This document shows, piece after piece, positions 47,842-61,937 of a stretch of 64,000 nucleotides of DNA. The first letter of the stretch is position 1. Each line of letters starts with the position of its first letter. The notes under the pieces are model-generated. The model searched no databases, was not told the DNA's origin, and was given only the letters and a program-made list of their open reading frames with translations. The DNA is from Boswellia sacra (lineage: Eukaryota; Streptophyta; Magnoliopsida; Sapindales; Burseraceae), in the NCBI GenBank assembly GCA_013180625.2, contig SNVD02007070.1, positions 62,001 to 126,000 on the forward strand, given 5' to 3'. The position numbers were made by a program, and so were the translations under genes.

Positions 47842-50800
47842 GAATTTGGCCATTCCTCATTTTGATGCTTCATATTGTGTTAAGGGGAACTGTTCTTTTG
47901 TTGTTATACTATTGTGAAATGTTTCTGGTGAGTAGTCAACTATGTTTTCTTCATCTCTGTAACAGTAAAGCTCAGGGCAACAGATGTATAGACAGACCAT
48001 ATCATTTTATGGTAAATGAAGGCTTAAAGTCATTGATGTTATTGTTCCGAGACAGCCGCAATTTCAATGTTCATTTGATTCTTGGTAAATGCTAATGGAG
48101 ACAAGTTAACAAATCATATCATTTTATTCGTATGTCTATCCAATAAAATTTTGTAATGTTTATATTTATTTGAATTTTAAGATAATTTTATTTGACGGAT
48201 TAACGGATTATGTCGCATATCTTTTTTTTTTCATCTACTTGACAGAATATTTGAGAAAAGTAGTGTGATATTTTATGTGAAGTAGGCTTGGAGAGCTTTC
48301 TATGTTACCTTTTCGTTAAAATAAATATGTTAGATGTATGTACAACCCCCCTATCTTTGATCCAATGGTTGGCAAATTTTATATTAGATTTGTTTATTAT
48401 TGTGATGAAGAGATGTTGTGCGATAATTGAAGGATAATTTAACTTCAAACTTTTGTTACATAGCAAAATGGAAAAGGCAAAAATGTTCTTTGAAAAAAAA
48501 TAATAATAAAAAGGCAGCCAACTGTGGACCTGAACGGTTTGGGAGGTCTAGGAAAGACGATTGAAAGGACCAAAATTTGTGGTCTTTCCCAACACATCGT
48601 CTGAAAAATTTAGTGTTTACTAGGAAACGTCTCATCAGATTAGGCTTAAGTGCTGGGTTTTGTTTATCTTTATTTTTGTAATGTTCTGAAAAAGTGAGTC
48701 ATCAAAGCAATGATCAAAAGCGTTTCTTCTAGTGATGTGCTTATCTTAGACGATTTAAGGATAATACACGTTGGGGCCTGTTGAGCATTAGTAGCCTCTT
48801 CTTAATTAGTACAAAGTCTGGAGGTCTTTCACATCCATTTGTCATTCATGGCACTTCCAGCTTCTCTCATTGCTGGGCCATCTTATAACCCAAAAACCCT
48901 TTGTTCGATTTTATGTGATTCAACTTTAATATGATGGAAGTTGTAGATTTTTTCTTTTTCAGAAAGTTGATTGAACTTTATCTAAGGGCAAGAGAGAGGC
49001 CACTTGATTGAATTGGAATTGTCCAGGATTTTTTATCATGGGAGGAATTCCTTCCAAGTTGGAAACTCATGGTTTGGATCCTTTTATCTTTGTTAATTTG
49101 ATCTATTATGAACATTGATTAGGTTCTTTAATATCCAGTGATATGATTTCACTTTTTATTTTTATAACATTGATAGAAAATTCACCAATAGTAACCCATA
49201 ATTCTGAATAAATGAATAAAGGAAACAGTAATATAAAACCCGAATGAAATCAAAGCTTAAGATTCTTTGCTGTATTTTTAGGGTTACAAGGATACAACAA
49301 AAGTAACCCTTGTCATGGGTAAAAATTGTGAAAAGTAATAACCTGAGGTCAGAAAATCTGGAATGCTAAAGATTTTCTGCCAATATGATGGCTCTTGGGC
49401 ATACAAGAATCACATAATAAGTTGTCATCTTTGAGTACTAATCAATAATATCCTTTGAACTTTAAAACTTGAGATAGTGATGTAAAAGTCTAATATGACT
49501 TTCTCTTCAAACTACTTCCAAGCACTGACATATATAATTCAGATAGATTACACAGACAGAGAAATCTAACAAAAAGATTTGTGGTCCAACTTGATAAGAC
49601 AAAGCAAGCCAAACCCAACAAAGGAAGCATCATATTGGCTTTTCTTAGCAATAGACAAAGCAGATAATTTCAAAAGCATGCAAGAGCACTCATCATAATC
49701 AATGACCCTTATGGCTAGCTACAGTTTGTAGCTGCCTAGCTACCTTCTCTCTTTTCTCTCTTCCATGTAGTAGTTTCATTAACTTAAGTGAAATTTGATG
49801 CTTATCTCAAGGGCTTACTTCAAAGACTTCTCATGACCATCATGTTATTCTGATAATAATTCATAAAGTTTTCAAGCATAGGACAGCACTCTGGAGGCAC
49901 AAAGGCTCTTCACATCAACTTCTTCATCTACTTGTCGGCCACTTGTCTCCTTCCCCAGCCACTTCCTCTCTGCATAACGACGATCTACCTCTCCTCTTCA
50001 CTTTTCGGATTACCCTATTTGCCTTTCACGCTTATGTTTGCCCGTGTTAATATTACTTGAACTCATCTCCATTTTATTTAACGACAGGGTAATTATATAT
50101 AATTTTTTTGAATAAACATATCACATCATCATCTGTAAAATATGTTTTTAAATTATATAAAATAAAATTTTACTAAAAACGATCGACGCACAGATGATAT
50201 GCTACATTCATTTCACATATATAAATTTCGTTCTAGTAGCGGTGCATTAAAATATGATCAAGTATATTTTACGAGAAAATTATATAACTTTCTTTTAACA
50301 AACATATAGCGTCATGTATAGTATGTTATTCAGATTATATAAACTTTTAAAAAAGACTAAATAAAATCAAATTTTATTGAAAGGACAAAATGACGATGAG
50401 ATATTAATATACTCATTTCGCCCGTATAAATTATGTTCTGCTAACACTGCACCCAAGAATACGAACAAGATAATACTAGCGTTCACTTTAATTATTTTCC
50501 AAGAAAGAAACTAGATAAAAGATTGATGATCAGTCATGAGCATGGAGGAACAGTTTGTGGGCTTGAAACTGGACAATAGTTCAGTGAGGTTGCCACAATG
50601 TTTGGTTGGAGAGAAGTTAAAAGGAAATGTCTAAGAAAATATCGATTGATCCATCTCCCTTAAATCAACAGTTTGATACACATTTAGAAGAGAGACAAGA
50701 TAACGGCACTGTACCCAACTGTTTGTATATATAAATACATATGTGGAGAAAAGTTAAGAGTAGCAGTACTGCTCCTCTTGTCTTCTTTAATGGAGGTATA

Positions 50801-53800
50801 TTCATTCAATTCACACTAGACTATTGGCTTTGCTTGACTTGGCTTCTAGTTTCATTGAATCCAATTGCAACTCCACGAATCAATACATATTCCCAAAATA
50901 TATATTGTATGTTCAAATTGTCACTAGATCACCTCGATTTAGACATCTAACCGGGCCTTTAAAATAAACCATTCATTTCAAGGGTCACTTTATGGTATAT
51001 ATATTGGTCCTATAAATATTACATAAGCGTGGAATATTATGAGTGAGGATTATCTCATCATGTACCTTTATCCACAATTGATATGGACCCAATCTCACCC
51101 TGAAAAAAGGTTCAAGAATTTGACTACTATGCTGATCAGTGTTGAATACTATTTGATCTTAAATATTAATGTTAGCGCTTTATCTAATGACGAAGGTCAG
51201 TTGTAACATTCAATCTTCTTGTTATTATATGTCTATACCACTACTGATTGTCACAGTATTTACACAGAAAAAGGCGTTGAGAACACTCTGATTCTGACCC
51301 TAATCCAAATTATCACATAACTGTTAATTGCTAGTGGTGTTGTGAGTTGTGACCTTGGGATTTGATTCATCAATCATTCTTATATATATATTCGTTACTT
51401 CGTTACTGTTACTAATATATGCTTCAGTGGACACACACATGGTGATATGATTTATATATGTTCCTTCTTTCCAATTGGTTTCATTTCAACTTTTTTTCTC
51501 ATGTTTTTGATTATTAGTTACTGTTAGAGCTAGCTCTATGTCATGTGTTATGTTTAATGCTCAACCCCACCACCATTGGACACTAATTTCTGATCCCTTA
51601 TCTATCAATTGAAACCTCGGACATCATAAAGTGTTGAGCTGCACGCTTGCCTCTGATACTATCACTCAAATTGGGACTAGCTATCACTGATTCTTAATCT
51701 ATCCATCAAGTCTAATTAATCCACCTCTACATGTGCTTTTAGTTCTTCGTATGCAAAATGATGGAGTTTTGAAACTTTTAACCTCATTTGATTCCTTGCT
51801 TGATCAGATTGTAATTTTGATAACATGTATAATAATAATACTGTACTCATAAAATCTGTATACAAAATTTATATACAAAATTAATGTGATTTTTACGAGA
51901 ATAAAATATAAACATGATAAAATCAATGCAACTGATTCTAATGAGTATGTAAACTTAGATTTGTGATATCACATTATAGACAAATTTTGTAAATAATGTT
52001 ACTTTCCATATATAATATGCTTTTATTATATAAGACAACGTATATAAATATAGCCAATGTAGATAACGCACGATTAAATTGTTTGGTTGTATATATTTGC
52101 AACCAATTAATGGACAGAAGAGTTTTCCAAGTCATAGATATAATCCTCATCAGAATCTCTTATTTTGTTTGGTTAAAAGATTTGTTTCTGTCTATGAAAC
52201 AGTAGTGCTTTTGTTTTGCGTTTATGTTGTTTTATTTATTCTTTTATTGCAAGCTACTCACAGCCAATCACACTTAAAAATATAAAAGGAAATTAATAAA
52301 AAATCATGATTAAGACAACTTTTGAGCTCAGAAATCCATCCACTTGGAAACATAATCATATTTAAAGTGTTGCATATGTGGGGAATATATTAATATTCCA
52401 TTATTTTCAAATGAAATAACCTTACGTCTACTATATACAATTAATTCCAATCATAAACCTTAAGAAATATTAAATTAAATTGAAGTAAATAGATTGTCAA
52501 TATTATGTAGGGTAATCTTTGTGTACGGAAATCTATTAAATCAATTTTCTATGATTCCATATATGAACAAAAAATAAAAAATGTCCCATGTGAGTGTGAC
52601 TTATAAATAGTAATGTATTTTAATGCAAAAATATCCAATTGGCAGGCAGATTGCTAAAGTTACAAGTAACATTATGCATCATATATATTTTTCTTCCACG
52701 TCAATAATTTGATGCAAGATTATAATAAATGTAAATTAATCAGATAGATTTTCTATCTAATGTGATTCAACCTCTCTCAAAGCCTCGGGCAGATTTATTT
52801 TATTTTAATTAAAAAAAAAGAAAACTGTGATCTCTTTGGATCTTCTGTGCTAGTCCAGAAATCTAGATTAAGTTATCTAATATATGTAAAATAAAACAAT
52901 CATATCAAATTCGGTTTTTATATTCTTTCTGTATTCGAATTCTCAAAATATCACTAAACTTATTATATATCGAGTCTTTTGATGAGTACTTGAGAACAAT
53001 TATTTTCTAAAGAATAATTTATCTTATTATTTTTTAGATTTTGTTTTCAAATATAGTATTTAACATGCTTCTTTATCTATTTTTATAATTTATAAAATTA
53101 AAACGATTATTTTACAATATAAATAGTTACGTGAAGTGATAAGAAAATATGAATAAAAGAATCTTTGGAGGTGTGGTAGCCACATCAATTGGGCTTTCAA
53201 AGGTAGCACACTTTAGTCACAACCATGGAAGTTCGAGGACTTTATCTTATTCTATTTTCTTTCTTTCAGTTAATCAATCGTTTAATTACTGTTGTTTTGT
53301 CCCTAATCTTTCCCAAATCCGGTGCCGACACAAGTTACTCTTAGCTTGTCACTTTCCATTCTAACCAACAAAGAAAAGAACCCTAAAAGAGAAATGTATT
53401 TATTAATTAATAGAGATCTGTTCTCAGTGCTCTTAAATTAATTAAAAAACATATCTAGTTCTCACTTATCTATCAAATGTCAATGAATTATATTTCAAGA
53501 AAAATGTGAGAGATAAAAACTGAAAAGTGGGCAAAGATCCCCTTCAAACTATCTTTTCTGCCAGGATTATGCATGCATGATGAAATGGTCTTTAACAGAT
53601 TCTTAATTATAGGCTTACAAAGATGTGATTAATGTATCAGAAATTTTGTTGGCTTTATGTATCTTTTTTGTGTGGAGGCTTACCTAACATTTACAATGAC
53701 AAATTCAACTGTAGGTCACCTAAATCAACTATTTATCATACTATGTTAACACTATTGCTTTACTAATAGAAAAAGATACCAAAGGGGGCCTATCAAAGGG

Positions 53801-56702
53801 AGTTACAAATGATGGACAATTGTCAATCAATAATAAGTGATTTTGCGGGACAAATATTTGGGATTTAACGGACATTCTATATTATATAAGTAAAATCTAA
53901 AGTGGAAATAAAAATATATAAAACAAATTTATTAACTTTCATATATGAGTGATGTGTTAGGCAAGTTAAATTCAAGACTTTTAGGGAAAGATCCATTGAA
54001 AACTATATCAAAAACTTATAAGGAGTATAGATCGCAATGCCTAAAATAGAATATTGAAATTCTTGTTGGAGAAGAACAACCAAGCGAAGATTTATAAAAT
54101 AAAAATCAATTGGTTCATGTCAAGTTTTGAAAGTGAAAAATGACCAAGAATCGCTTTTGAGAAATTGCATTAGTGTTTAATTAAAATTGAAGCCATAAGG
54201 AAAAACAATTAAGGAAAGAGTGTCCCAGAGAATGTGTATTAAAAAAGGAATTTCTTATATAGAAAGTAGTAAATTTTTTCTGAAGTTATGCTGTCAAAAT
54301 CAATCAATCGCTTTTCCTAGAAATTAACCTTTGGCGTTTCATGGAAGACCAACCTGATTGAGAAGAGGCAAAAACTTCTAAGTTCACATCACAAAGTTAA
54401 TGATTGTTTGGTGTTTAGCCAGACAAAGATGGCTTAATGCCATTGCAAAAGTCCCTTAAGTGATAATTAATATAATTACTTTAAGCATTTTCAAGAAACA
54501 AAAATAGTTTACACTTTTTGCTGTGGAAAACTCAATATATTGTTACTGTTAATTTAATTAATTAACTCTTAAGTCTCTTCGTTTCTATTAGTCCTGTTTT
54601 TGTGCATGCATTGCATGTCTCTATATGTTGAAGTAGTTAATTAAAATATCCACTCTTAATTATTAAGCATGTAGTTTTTCATTATATAATAGTAATTATT
54701 TTATTGAGTCAATAACATTATCGATTAGAGTAACAACCATAGTTGAATTGACAAAATTTTCATTATTAACATATGCTATTATCCAACCGTTTGTTAGCCA
54801 AAAATAATATTGAAGTGATCAAGTCGTTTTCAAGAACAATTATTATGTATGTCAAAGATTATATATATTTGCTCAATTCTAATCATGAAAAGGAGCTTCA
54901 CATGTCATGGGGTCTGCAGTAACTCTTCTGATTTAAGTACTTATTCATCTATCTTAGTAATCATCATTTCTTTCTCATTATTAATTAGGTAATATTATAT
55001 TAAATTAATTACATTAATTCACTTCAAGGGTAGCTAGCTGTTGAACAGATTCATTTTTAACATGTTAGCAAATGAGCTAGACTGAATTAATGCTATCCAG
55101 TAGCATAAATACATATTTCAGGTTAAAATAAGTTAATTGATTGAGATATATATCTCATACCTGTCACTGAGTTAATATAGACATAATTTACTGATTTTGG
55201 ATAATTGGCCCCCACTGCTTAATAGTCTCATCTTGATGGCCCTAGCTAGCACTTCAATCTTCATTAATAATTATTTCTCCAATCCTCATCATATACTGTC
55301 CATATGCTCACCATAATATTTCTGGGCATGTAATACAACTGTAAAGTACAACATCAGACGGGAAATTCAGAAAATTTTATGTAATTTTTTTTCAGATAAT
55401 TAATCCCCACAAATATTGATACTTTATAGTTACAATAATAATACATATATAAAGTATGTTACAAATTAAGTTTTATATATAAAATAAGGTGATATGAAGT
55501 GATAAAGCCAATAAATATTAATAAATAATTTAATATTGTATTAGCGATGTCACAGTCACTTTATATGTATATTTTGTATGTACAACATTACTTAATTATT
55601 TATACTAATTAACTAGTTTAGCTGTTTGAATCTCTTGTAATTAATTCTTGGGATTCGAATCTCAACCACACCAAAATTAGAACACAATAGTTAGCAATCA
55701 TACATACCCAATTGAGTATACTTAATAGGTCACTTGTTCAAGTTATTTCATCAACTTTCTGATAAAAAAGGGGGCATGCATCATGTCACTTGTTCAAGTT
55801 ATTTCGTCGACTTTCTGATAAGAAAATGGTCAAGATCATGATGCCCTTGTTGCAAATACCAAAAGCGTACTCAGATATACATAAAACTATGGCATATCTA
55901 TAAGTCCTCGAGTAAGATATATTATGTAGAATATGGACAGGGTAAGTCAGAATACCTAGGACATGTAAAGAAACCATATACAAATAGCAGGCAAGATAAG
56001 GATAGAAGTATATTTTTTCGGTGAAGATTCTGCAAATCCTGCACTTGAGTTTAAAACTTATAAAAACCACACCTTTTTCTAGGACAAGTCTATTTCTAAA
56101 CCAACTAATAACAATAATTCTAGAACCCACAAAAGCATAGTATGATTATTTTAATTATATTTTATATATGTTTGCTTTTAATTGGAAAAAAAGGGTTACA
56201 GCTATAGCCCTTGAATATAATAACAAATAAAAAAATTAAAAAAAATGAAAAGTCATGTAAACTCATGAATCACTCAAAGACAAGAAAGGTAAAGAGACAA
56301 GAATAGGAAGACAAAAGAAAAATAGAGAGACATTCAATGGAGTTGTGTGTGTATGCAAAGATATAATTAATTATAAAGAGAGACGTACATGGGTGTTGTG
56401 TTCCCTCATGAGTTTTAATCAAAGTGTGTACAAAGACTAGTATATAATAATACAAGAGAAATCTCTCTTTATTGATTTGTTTTTCTATGAACAGCAACGT
56501 CTTAGTCTCTAAGTCTTACTAAAATATGACCTAGTAACTGTAAAATAGTAGCATATAATTCCATAGATAGAGCACATGGCATTTATTACCTTATCAATGA
56601 CATTTCACCTCACTCTTCCTATTAAACTCAAACTTAATCAACCAAAAGCAGAAGGTTTTCTCATACCATTCTCATTCTCATTCATCATCATCATCGTCTC
56701 AC
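47842..56702. other. 8.9-kb stretch without recognisable genes
   Basis: After the GOS11 3' UTR I find no ORF with family features, no LTR or TIR pair and no tRNA. The sequence is AT-rich with a short direct repeat at 55729-55830. The last few hundred bases should hold the promoter of the zinc-finger gene. Confidence 0.5.
55729..55830 (+). repeat. 56-bp direct repeat, two copies
   Basis: GTCACTTGTTCAAGTTATTT begins at 55729 and again at 55785, followed both times by C-TC-ACTTTCTGATAA. The copies differ at a few bases. Confidence 0.85.
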
Positions 56703-57593
56703 ATGGAGCCTCCAAAACTTGAGCAACCTTTCTCTCAATCTTCTCCTACTATCAACTCACCTTCAATTTCGAATGCTCCTCCTCCTCCTTCTTCAACCCA
56801 CAACCAGCTTCAACAACAACAACAACAACAAAAACAAGATCATCGAGAAGATCACCAAAAGCTTCAACAACAAAGTACAACTAATCATGATCTTATTATG
56901 TTGGATCTAAGCCTTGCTAACAAGGATTCAGACCGAGGGTCGAATCCGGAACTCAACCTCATCGATTGTTTCAAAACAAGAAATGGATCATCTGATCAAG
57001 ATTCATTAGACAACAACAAAAACACAAACAATAATGATTCTCCTCCTCAAGGTCAAGGTAACGAAACCGAGCCTCGAGTGTTTTCATGCAACTACTGCCA
57101 AAGAAAATTCTATAGCTCGCAGGCACTTGGGGGTCATCAAAATGCGCATAAAAGGGAGAGAACGCTAGCAAAAAGAGGGCAAAGATCAAATATTTCAGCA
57201 TCTTCTTTGGGTTATGGTCACCAAAATAGATACGCCAGTATGGCTTCTCTACCTTTGCATGGCTCTTTCAATAGATCACTTGGAATTCAGGTTCATTCTA
57301 TGATACACAAGCCATCTTTTCTCCCATCTACTGTTACTTCTCCACATTTTAGTGGATGGTCTAGACAAGCTATTGATCAACAACCTGCAATTGGGAGGCT
57401 TGCACAGGAGAATTTTCAAGCGGGTTCAACAAACTCGGGATCATCATCCGGTAATGGTGCTGCAAGATTCGAAACTGTTCGAAAATTTTCTCCGGTAACC
57501 GAGGGAATTGGTGGATATTGGTGGGATATTGTTAGTCCTTTTAAGACAAAACCAGATGAGTTGCAAAAGCTGGACTTGTCTCTCAAGCTCTAA
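56703..57593 (+). CDS. ZFP1: C2H2 zinc-finger/EAR transcription repressor, ZFP1/ZFP4 type
   Basis: A single exon of 296 residues. One C2H2 finger (Cys129, Cys132, His145, His149) contains the plant-specific QALGGH helix in [26 protein letters not shown], which is near-invariant in Arabidopsis ZFP1/3/4/7. Two EAR-type repression motifs are visible: LDLSL at 67-71 and LDLSLKL at the very C-terminus (290-296). The basic [12 protein letters not shown] after the finger is a likely nuclear signal. A polyglutamine run (37-43, mostly CAA codons) and Asn-rich stretches fill the N-terminus, making it longer than the Arabidopsis proteins. It should bind DNA and recruit TOPLESS-type co-repressors. The symbol ZFP1 rests on position next to MAM33-like and RPL7 genes as in Arabidopsis; ZFP4 is an alternative. 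Confidence 0.93.
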   Translation: MEPPKLEQPFSQSSPTINSPSISNAPPPPSSTHNQLQQQQQQQKQDHREDHQKLQQQSTTNHDLIMLDLSLANKDSDRGSNPELNLIDCFKTRNGSSDQDSLDNNKNTNNNDSPPQGQGNETEPRVFSCNYCQRKFYSSQALGGHQNAHKRERTLAKRGQRSNISASSLGYGHQNRYASMASLPLHGSFNRSLGIQVHSMIHKPSFLPSTVTSPHFSGWSRQAIDQQPAIGRLAQENFQAGSTNSGSSSGNGAARFETVRKFSPVTEGIGGYWWDIVSPFKTKPDELQKLDLSLKL

Positions 57594-59929
57594 GCTAGAA
57601 GTTTTTTTTTTTCTTTACTTATTAATTTTCTTTTTTGATTGCTTTTTTTTCTTTTTTCAGTGTAGTTGAATAATTTTAATTTTTTTTTTCTTCATGGGCT
57701 TTTAGTTGAACCTTTTGTAAATGCTTTTTGGCAATATAGAAAGACTTTGAGAGATTTATATAACTTGTTTTGCAATTTCATTAGGTTGGATTAAGTTTGC
57801 TTATATTCTCTGTAAGTTTGGTGTTGAAATTTTGAAACTTTAATGTTAGAAAAGTGGCTTGTGGCGTACTAATACAACTTTAATTCTCTTATCTGTAATC
57901 TTTGCTAGTTTCAGATGATTCTTAGTGGAAAAGTTAATGTTAAAGCTGTACAAAAAGACTATCTTTTCTCATTTTGATGACAATTTCCTGTTGCTTTTAG
58001 CCTTTTTTAGATTGGTTTCACACTTGAACAATCAGAAAGTTTGGCAAATTAGCATATATGATTCTATTTTCAATGGTCTTAACTCTTCAGCATGATAGTT
58101 CAAATTTCAAATTTAAATACCGATATGGGATGGAAAATTTTATCAGGGGAGGGATGGTGTATTGAAGTGCACCAAAAAGGTCCAAAACATCATTCCAAGC
58201 CTTAATTTGTTCAATTGTTTGTCGATTTTGCATGTTTCTTGGACATGGTCCACAATATTGTGTACCATTTTGCTTGTTTGTGGTTGTCAATACATGGGGC
58301 TATGTATTTAACATACTTATTCCACTCAATGTACACAAATTGGATGGTTGCGATTGTCTCTATGACAAGATACCTTTGACCCACTTGCAGTTGAAGAAAT
58401 AGACCATCTCTATTTGAGGGGTATCAATAGATCACAAATAGAACATAATTCTCTTAAAATATAAAATTGTCCAAGCAAATATATGAAAGATAATGCTTAA
58501 TAATTAGTAAGAAATCAACAAATCTAGATCAAGACAGGATATAAATTAAAATATTATAATATTAAACAGAGTAGGAGCTGGGGGAAGAAAATGAAAGAGG
58601 TTGGTGTAACTTAGTCATGTTAAAAGTAAAGAACATATATAATTAGTCTTGGCTATGCTATCACATCATATTTTTCTCATATAAAATTGTGGGAAAATCT
58701 TGAAATTTCTTGATTTCTTACCTAAGAGATCCCTTGATTGGGTCCACCAACTAGTGGGTCCAAATCAAGGTGATGTATACAAATTAGAGATCATGCTAAT
58801 CTCCATGATTTTCCTAGAATCAAGATGTTAAAAGCAACAGAAATCTTGCAATTATGACACTTAATTATCATTGAAATCTCACATTAACATGAAAGATGAG
58901 ATAGCTAGAGATGTGAATGTGATGGGTGGTGCCACAGGGTGGGGCACAAATGTTGAATTTGGAATAAGTAAACTGGGCTTTTGCCACGTGGAGAGATTCA
59001 GTTGGGCTGTCCATTTTCAAGTGTTGGACTGGCTTTATCCTTGACATATTTTTGGGAATAAAAAATTGCGGAAAACCTTTGATTTTGCCTCTCAGTTAAG
59101 AAACACTTCAAGAGCAATTGTTAGAAAGCGATACATGAGAAATGTGGAGCTATCATTTTGCTAAGACTCATATTAGATGAAAGTTTAAGCCAAATGAGAA
59201 GAGTACTAGCTTGGTCTTCTCTTTCAAGATCTTATCATAATTAAAGAAGAGATTGTTTGTCGCTATTCCATTATTAATTATGATTTTAAACCTACTTAAC
59301 AAATCTTTTATTGTTGTTTAGTTAGCAAAACTTAGTAGTTCAAATGAGATATATATATCCAAATCTATTGTTTCTCAATCATATTATATAAGCAATTAGT
59401 CATAGCAATACACATGCGAGTTACTTGACATGCCCAACCTCTCTCAATCAAACTATATAATATAACCATAATTAAATTTTTTTGATTTTCGAAAGTATTG
59501 GCTCCATTTTAGGTGGATATCTAAATTTTTAACTAATAAGGTCTACCCACACTTTATTATCAAAGCATCAAACAAAAAGTAAGTATAAGCTTTAAATGCA
59601 AAAATAATCTTGGGTTGCATCACCATATCCACTATATATTAAACTTTTGGTAATGAATTAATTACTACTCTTAAGTAATTTATATCTAACAAAGTTGAGG
59701 TGAACAGAGACCGTATCATCTTTGTAGAGAAGAAGACGAGTAGAAAAGAGAGAGTACGCCCTGCCAAATGGATGTCTTTTGGCAATAGGGTACTTCTTGT
59801 TAATTGAGAAAGTTTAGGGGGTACACTTACATTTAGAAACATCAGGGTCCCAATTGACTTTTTCTAAAAGGAATAAGGATGATTTTGGAGAAAATGGATA
59901 GGTTAAGCAATTGCGGCGTAGTTGAACTT

Positions 59930-60290
59930 CCTTGTCCTAGTTGTACTTGTACAATGCTAACTACATAACATAGTTAACTTCCGGGAACTTCAAACTCTAT
60001 AGACGTACCTAGGAAAAGCTAGCCAAAAACTATATTTAGGAAACAAACTTATTGCGTGTACCAATTGTCCAGTGCTTAATGCATATTCTTGGCTAACTTC
60101 AATGAACTTCAAGTTCCTAGAATGCATTCAGGACATAACTAGGTGAAACTAGCTAGCTTTCCTAAACTCTCTAAGATACTTGTACCAGTTGCACTTGTGC
60201 AATGATTACTACGTAACATATAATATAGTTGACTTTTAAGAAGCCTCTTTTATGAACCTACACAAGAAGAATACAATGGAAGATGCTATA
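59930..60290 (+). repeat. Degenerate tandem repeat, about three units of 120 bp
   Basis: Units starting near 59933, 60057 and 60180 share TTGTAC/TGTACCA, GT-CA-TGCT-A and CTTC/ACTTC landmarks. The first and third are closest (ACTTGTACAATG versus ACTTGTGCAATG, then TACATAACATA versus TACGTAACATA). Confidence 0.5.
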
Positions 60291-61334
60291 TGACCATAGA
60301 TGAGAAGATGTCCATAATAAATTGTAGATGATGGGGAGTAGTGTATTCCTAATCATATATGTAGAGGTCTTCTAGAACTAAGAATGCATCATATAGGGAA
60401 GTCATGGTTTGACTTTTATAGCACTTGTGAAAGCTTCAATTATCTAACTCAAAAGGTTAACTTAGTAAGTGAAGCTTGCATAAGCTACAAGACCCTCTTT
60501 AACTATACTGAATGGAACTTAACATATAGGGAAATTTCAAAAAAAAAAAAAAACCTAAAATTTAAGTGTAGATTGTAAAAATAATCGCGTTCCTGAAAAT
60601 TTAAATGTCATGATCCTTTAGCGAGGGCCGAACACTATCAAACACTGTTGGATGCACTCGTCAAAAAATATCGAACAAGATCATAGCATGCAAATTATCA
60701 GACATAGTAGAAGTCCCTTCATTTGGGTTATTTTCTCAATTTTCCCTAACAGATATATTAATAATAGAGGTTATTTTTATGTTGATTTTCGAAATCATTT
60801 ATTAAGCAAAACAATATCCAAAGATCTCAAGTCACATGGTTCCCTCAAGAAAAACATAACAATGGTATGAGATTTTATGACTTGTCATGTGATGATAGAT
60901 TCTCTAATTTCAACCTAGCTCCGCGGTGTCTGAACTTCCGAAGGCTAAAAATATGCTTAATAACCATCCTGTTAATCCGCAAATGTTTGTCTCCAAACTA
61001 ACTTTCTCATTTGCTTAATATTTTGTGAGATGATTATAAGGTAACAATGTTTCAGAGTGAACTGTCTTATGGGAAATTTGATATTATGGGATTCTGCTGT
61101 ACGCTTTTTTCTTTTGCTGGATTGCTCAAATATTTATGTTATGAGTTATTAATACTTTTTACCTGTGAATTATTGTGCTAAGATTTGTATTCATAAATAG
61201 GCTGTTATGACAAATTAACAATAATGAAGCATTTCATTGGAACAATTTGATACTTTGATTAAGTTTTTCTATTTAGGAGGGTGCACTGCTAACCAACTAC
61301 ATATAATAAAGAATGTTAATCTAATTCATTTTAT

Positions 61335-61354
61335 AGAGAGAGAGAGAGAGAGAG
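61335..61354. repeat. (AG)n microsatellite
   Basis: Ten AG dinucleotides. Confidence 0.9.
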
Positions 61355-61937
61355 TATAATCAGACCAATAATATGTAATATTACCCCCAATTAATGGCGC
61401 GGGAAGGTGTTGCACCCAACAAATTATGTAATCAGGGAAAGCATTTACACCAAAAATATTTAAAAAGAGACAAGTGAAATAGATTTTTGGTTTTAATTGT
61501 GTAATATGAGTCATACATACATAATATCTACCTTTTTACCTTTCATAAAAAGCAAGAAAAACATCCTGTAAGTTCGATTCAAAAGATACTAACAACACCG
61601 GAGTTTTGCAATGATTTTCAAAAGGTGCTAAAACTTTGAATATGTTAGCTAAAATTGACGGCATATGTAACATTTGTCCCTATTAAATAGAATAAACTCA
61701 GAATTAAAATTGGAGAGGTGGACCATTAACTGGTTGAATATGCAAGAGTATACATGTCTAGGCATGACTAGAAGCTTTGAGGGACATGAGAAGCTAGACC
61801 AACAATATTTCCTGCATTAACATACATTGCAACTCTGACTCTTCCAATGGAAGAAAACCAAATTAGAATACCCGGATATATACCAGGCAAATTTTCCATT
61901 TCCATCACAAATTTTGGTGTAACAACTGCAATAACAT

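Larger units (their letters stand above)
57594..61937. other. 4.3-kb intergenic stretch
   Basis: The first ~200 bp are T-rich zinc-finger gene 3' UTR. No other gene recognised. It contains a degenerate repeat (59930-60290) and an (AG)n run (61335-61354). The right end should hold the MAM33-like 3' UTR. Confidence 0.5.

Noticed and set aside
47802..48095. 97-codon ORF overlapping the GOS11 last exon
   Set aside because: It is an out-of-frame shadow of the GOS11 end and its 3' UTR.
55640..55700. GGATTCGAATC resembling a tRNA/SINE B box
   Set aside because: No A box at the right distance, no poly-A tail and no target duplication found.
58087..58290. 67-codon minus-strand ORF that looked TE-like
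   Set aside because: No recognisable motif and no LTR or TIR around it.
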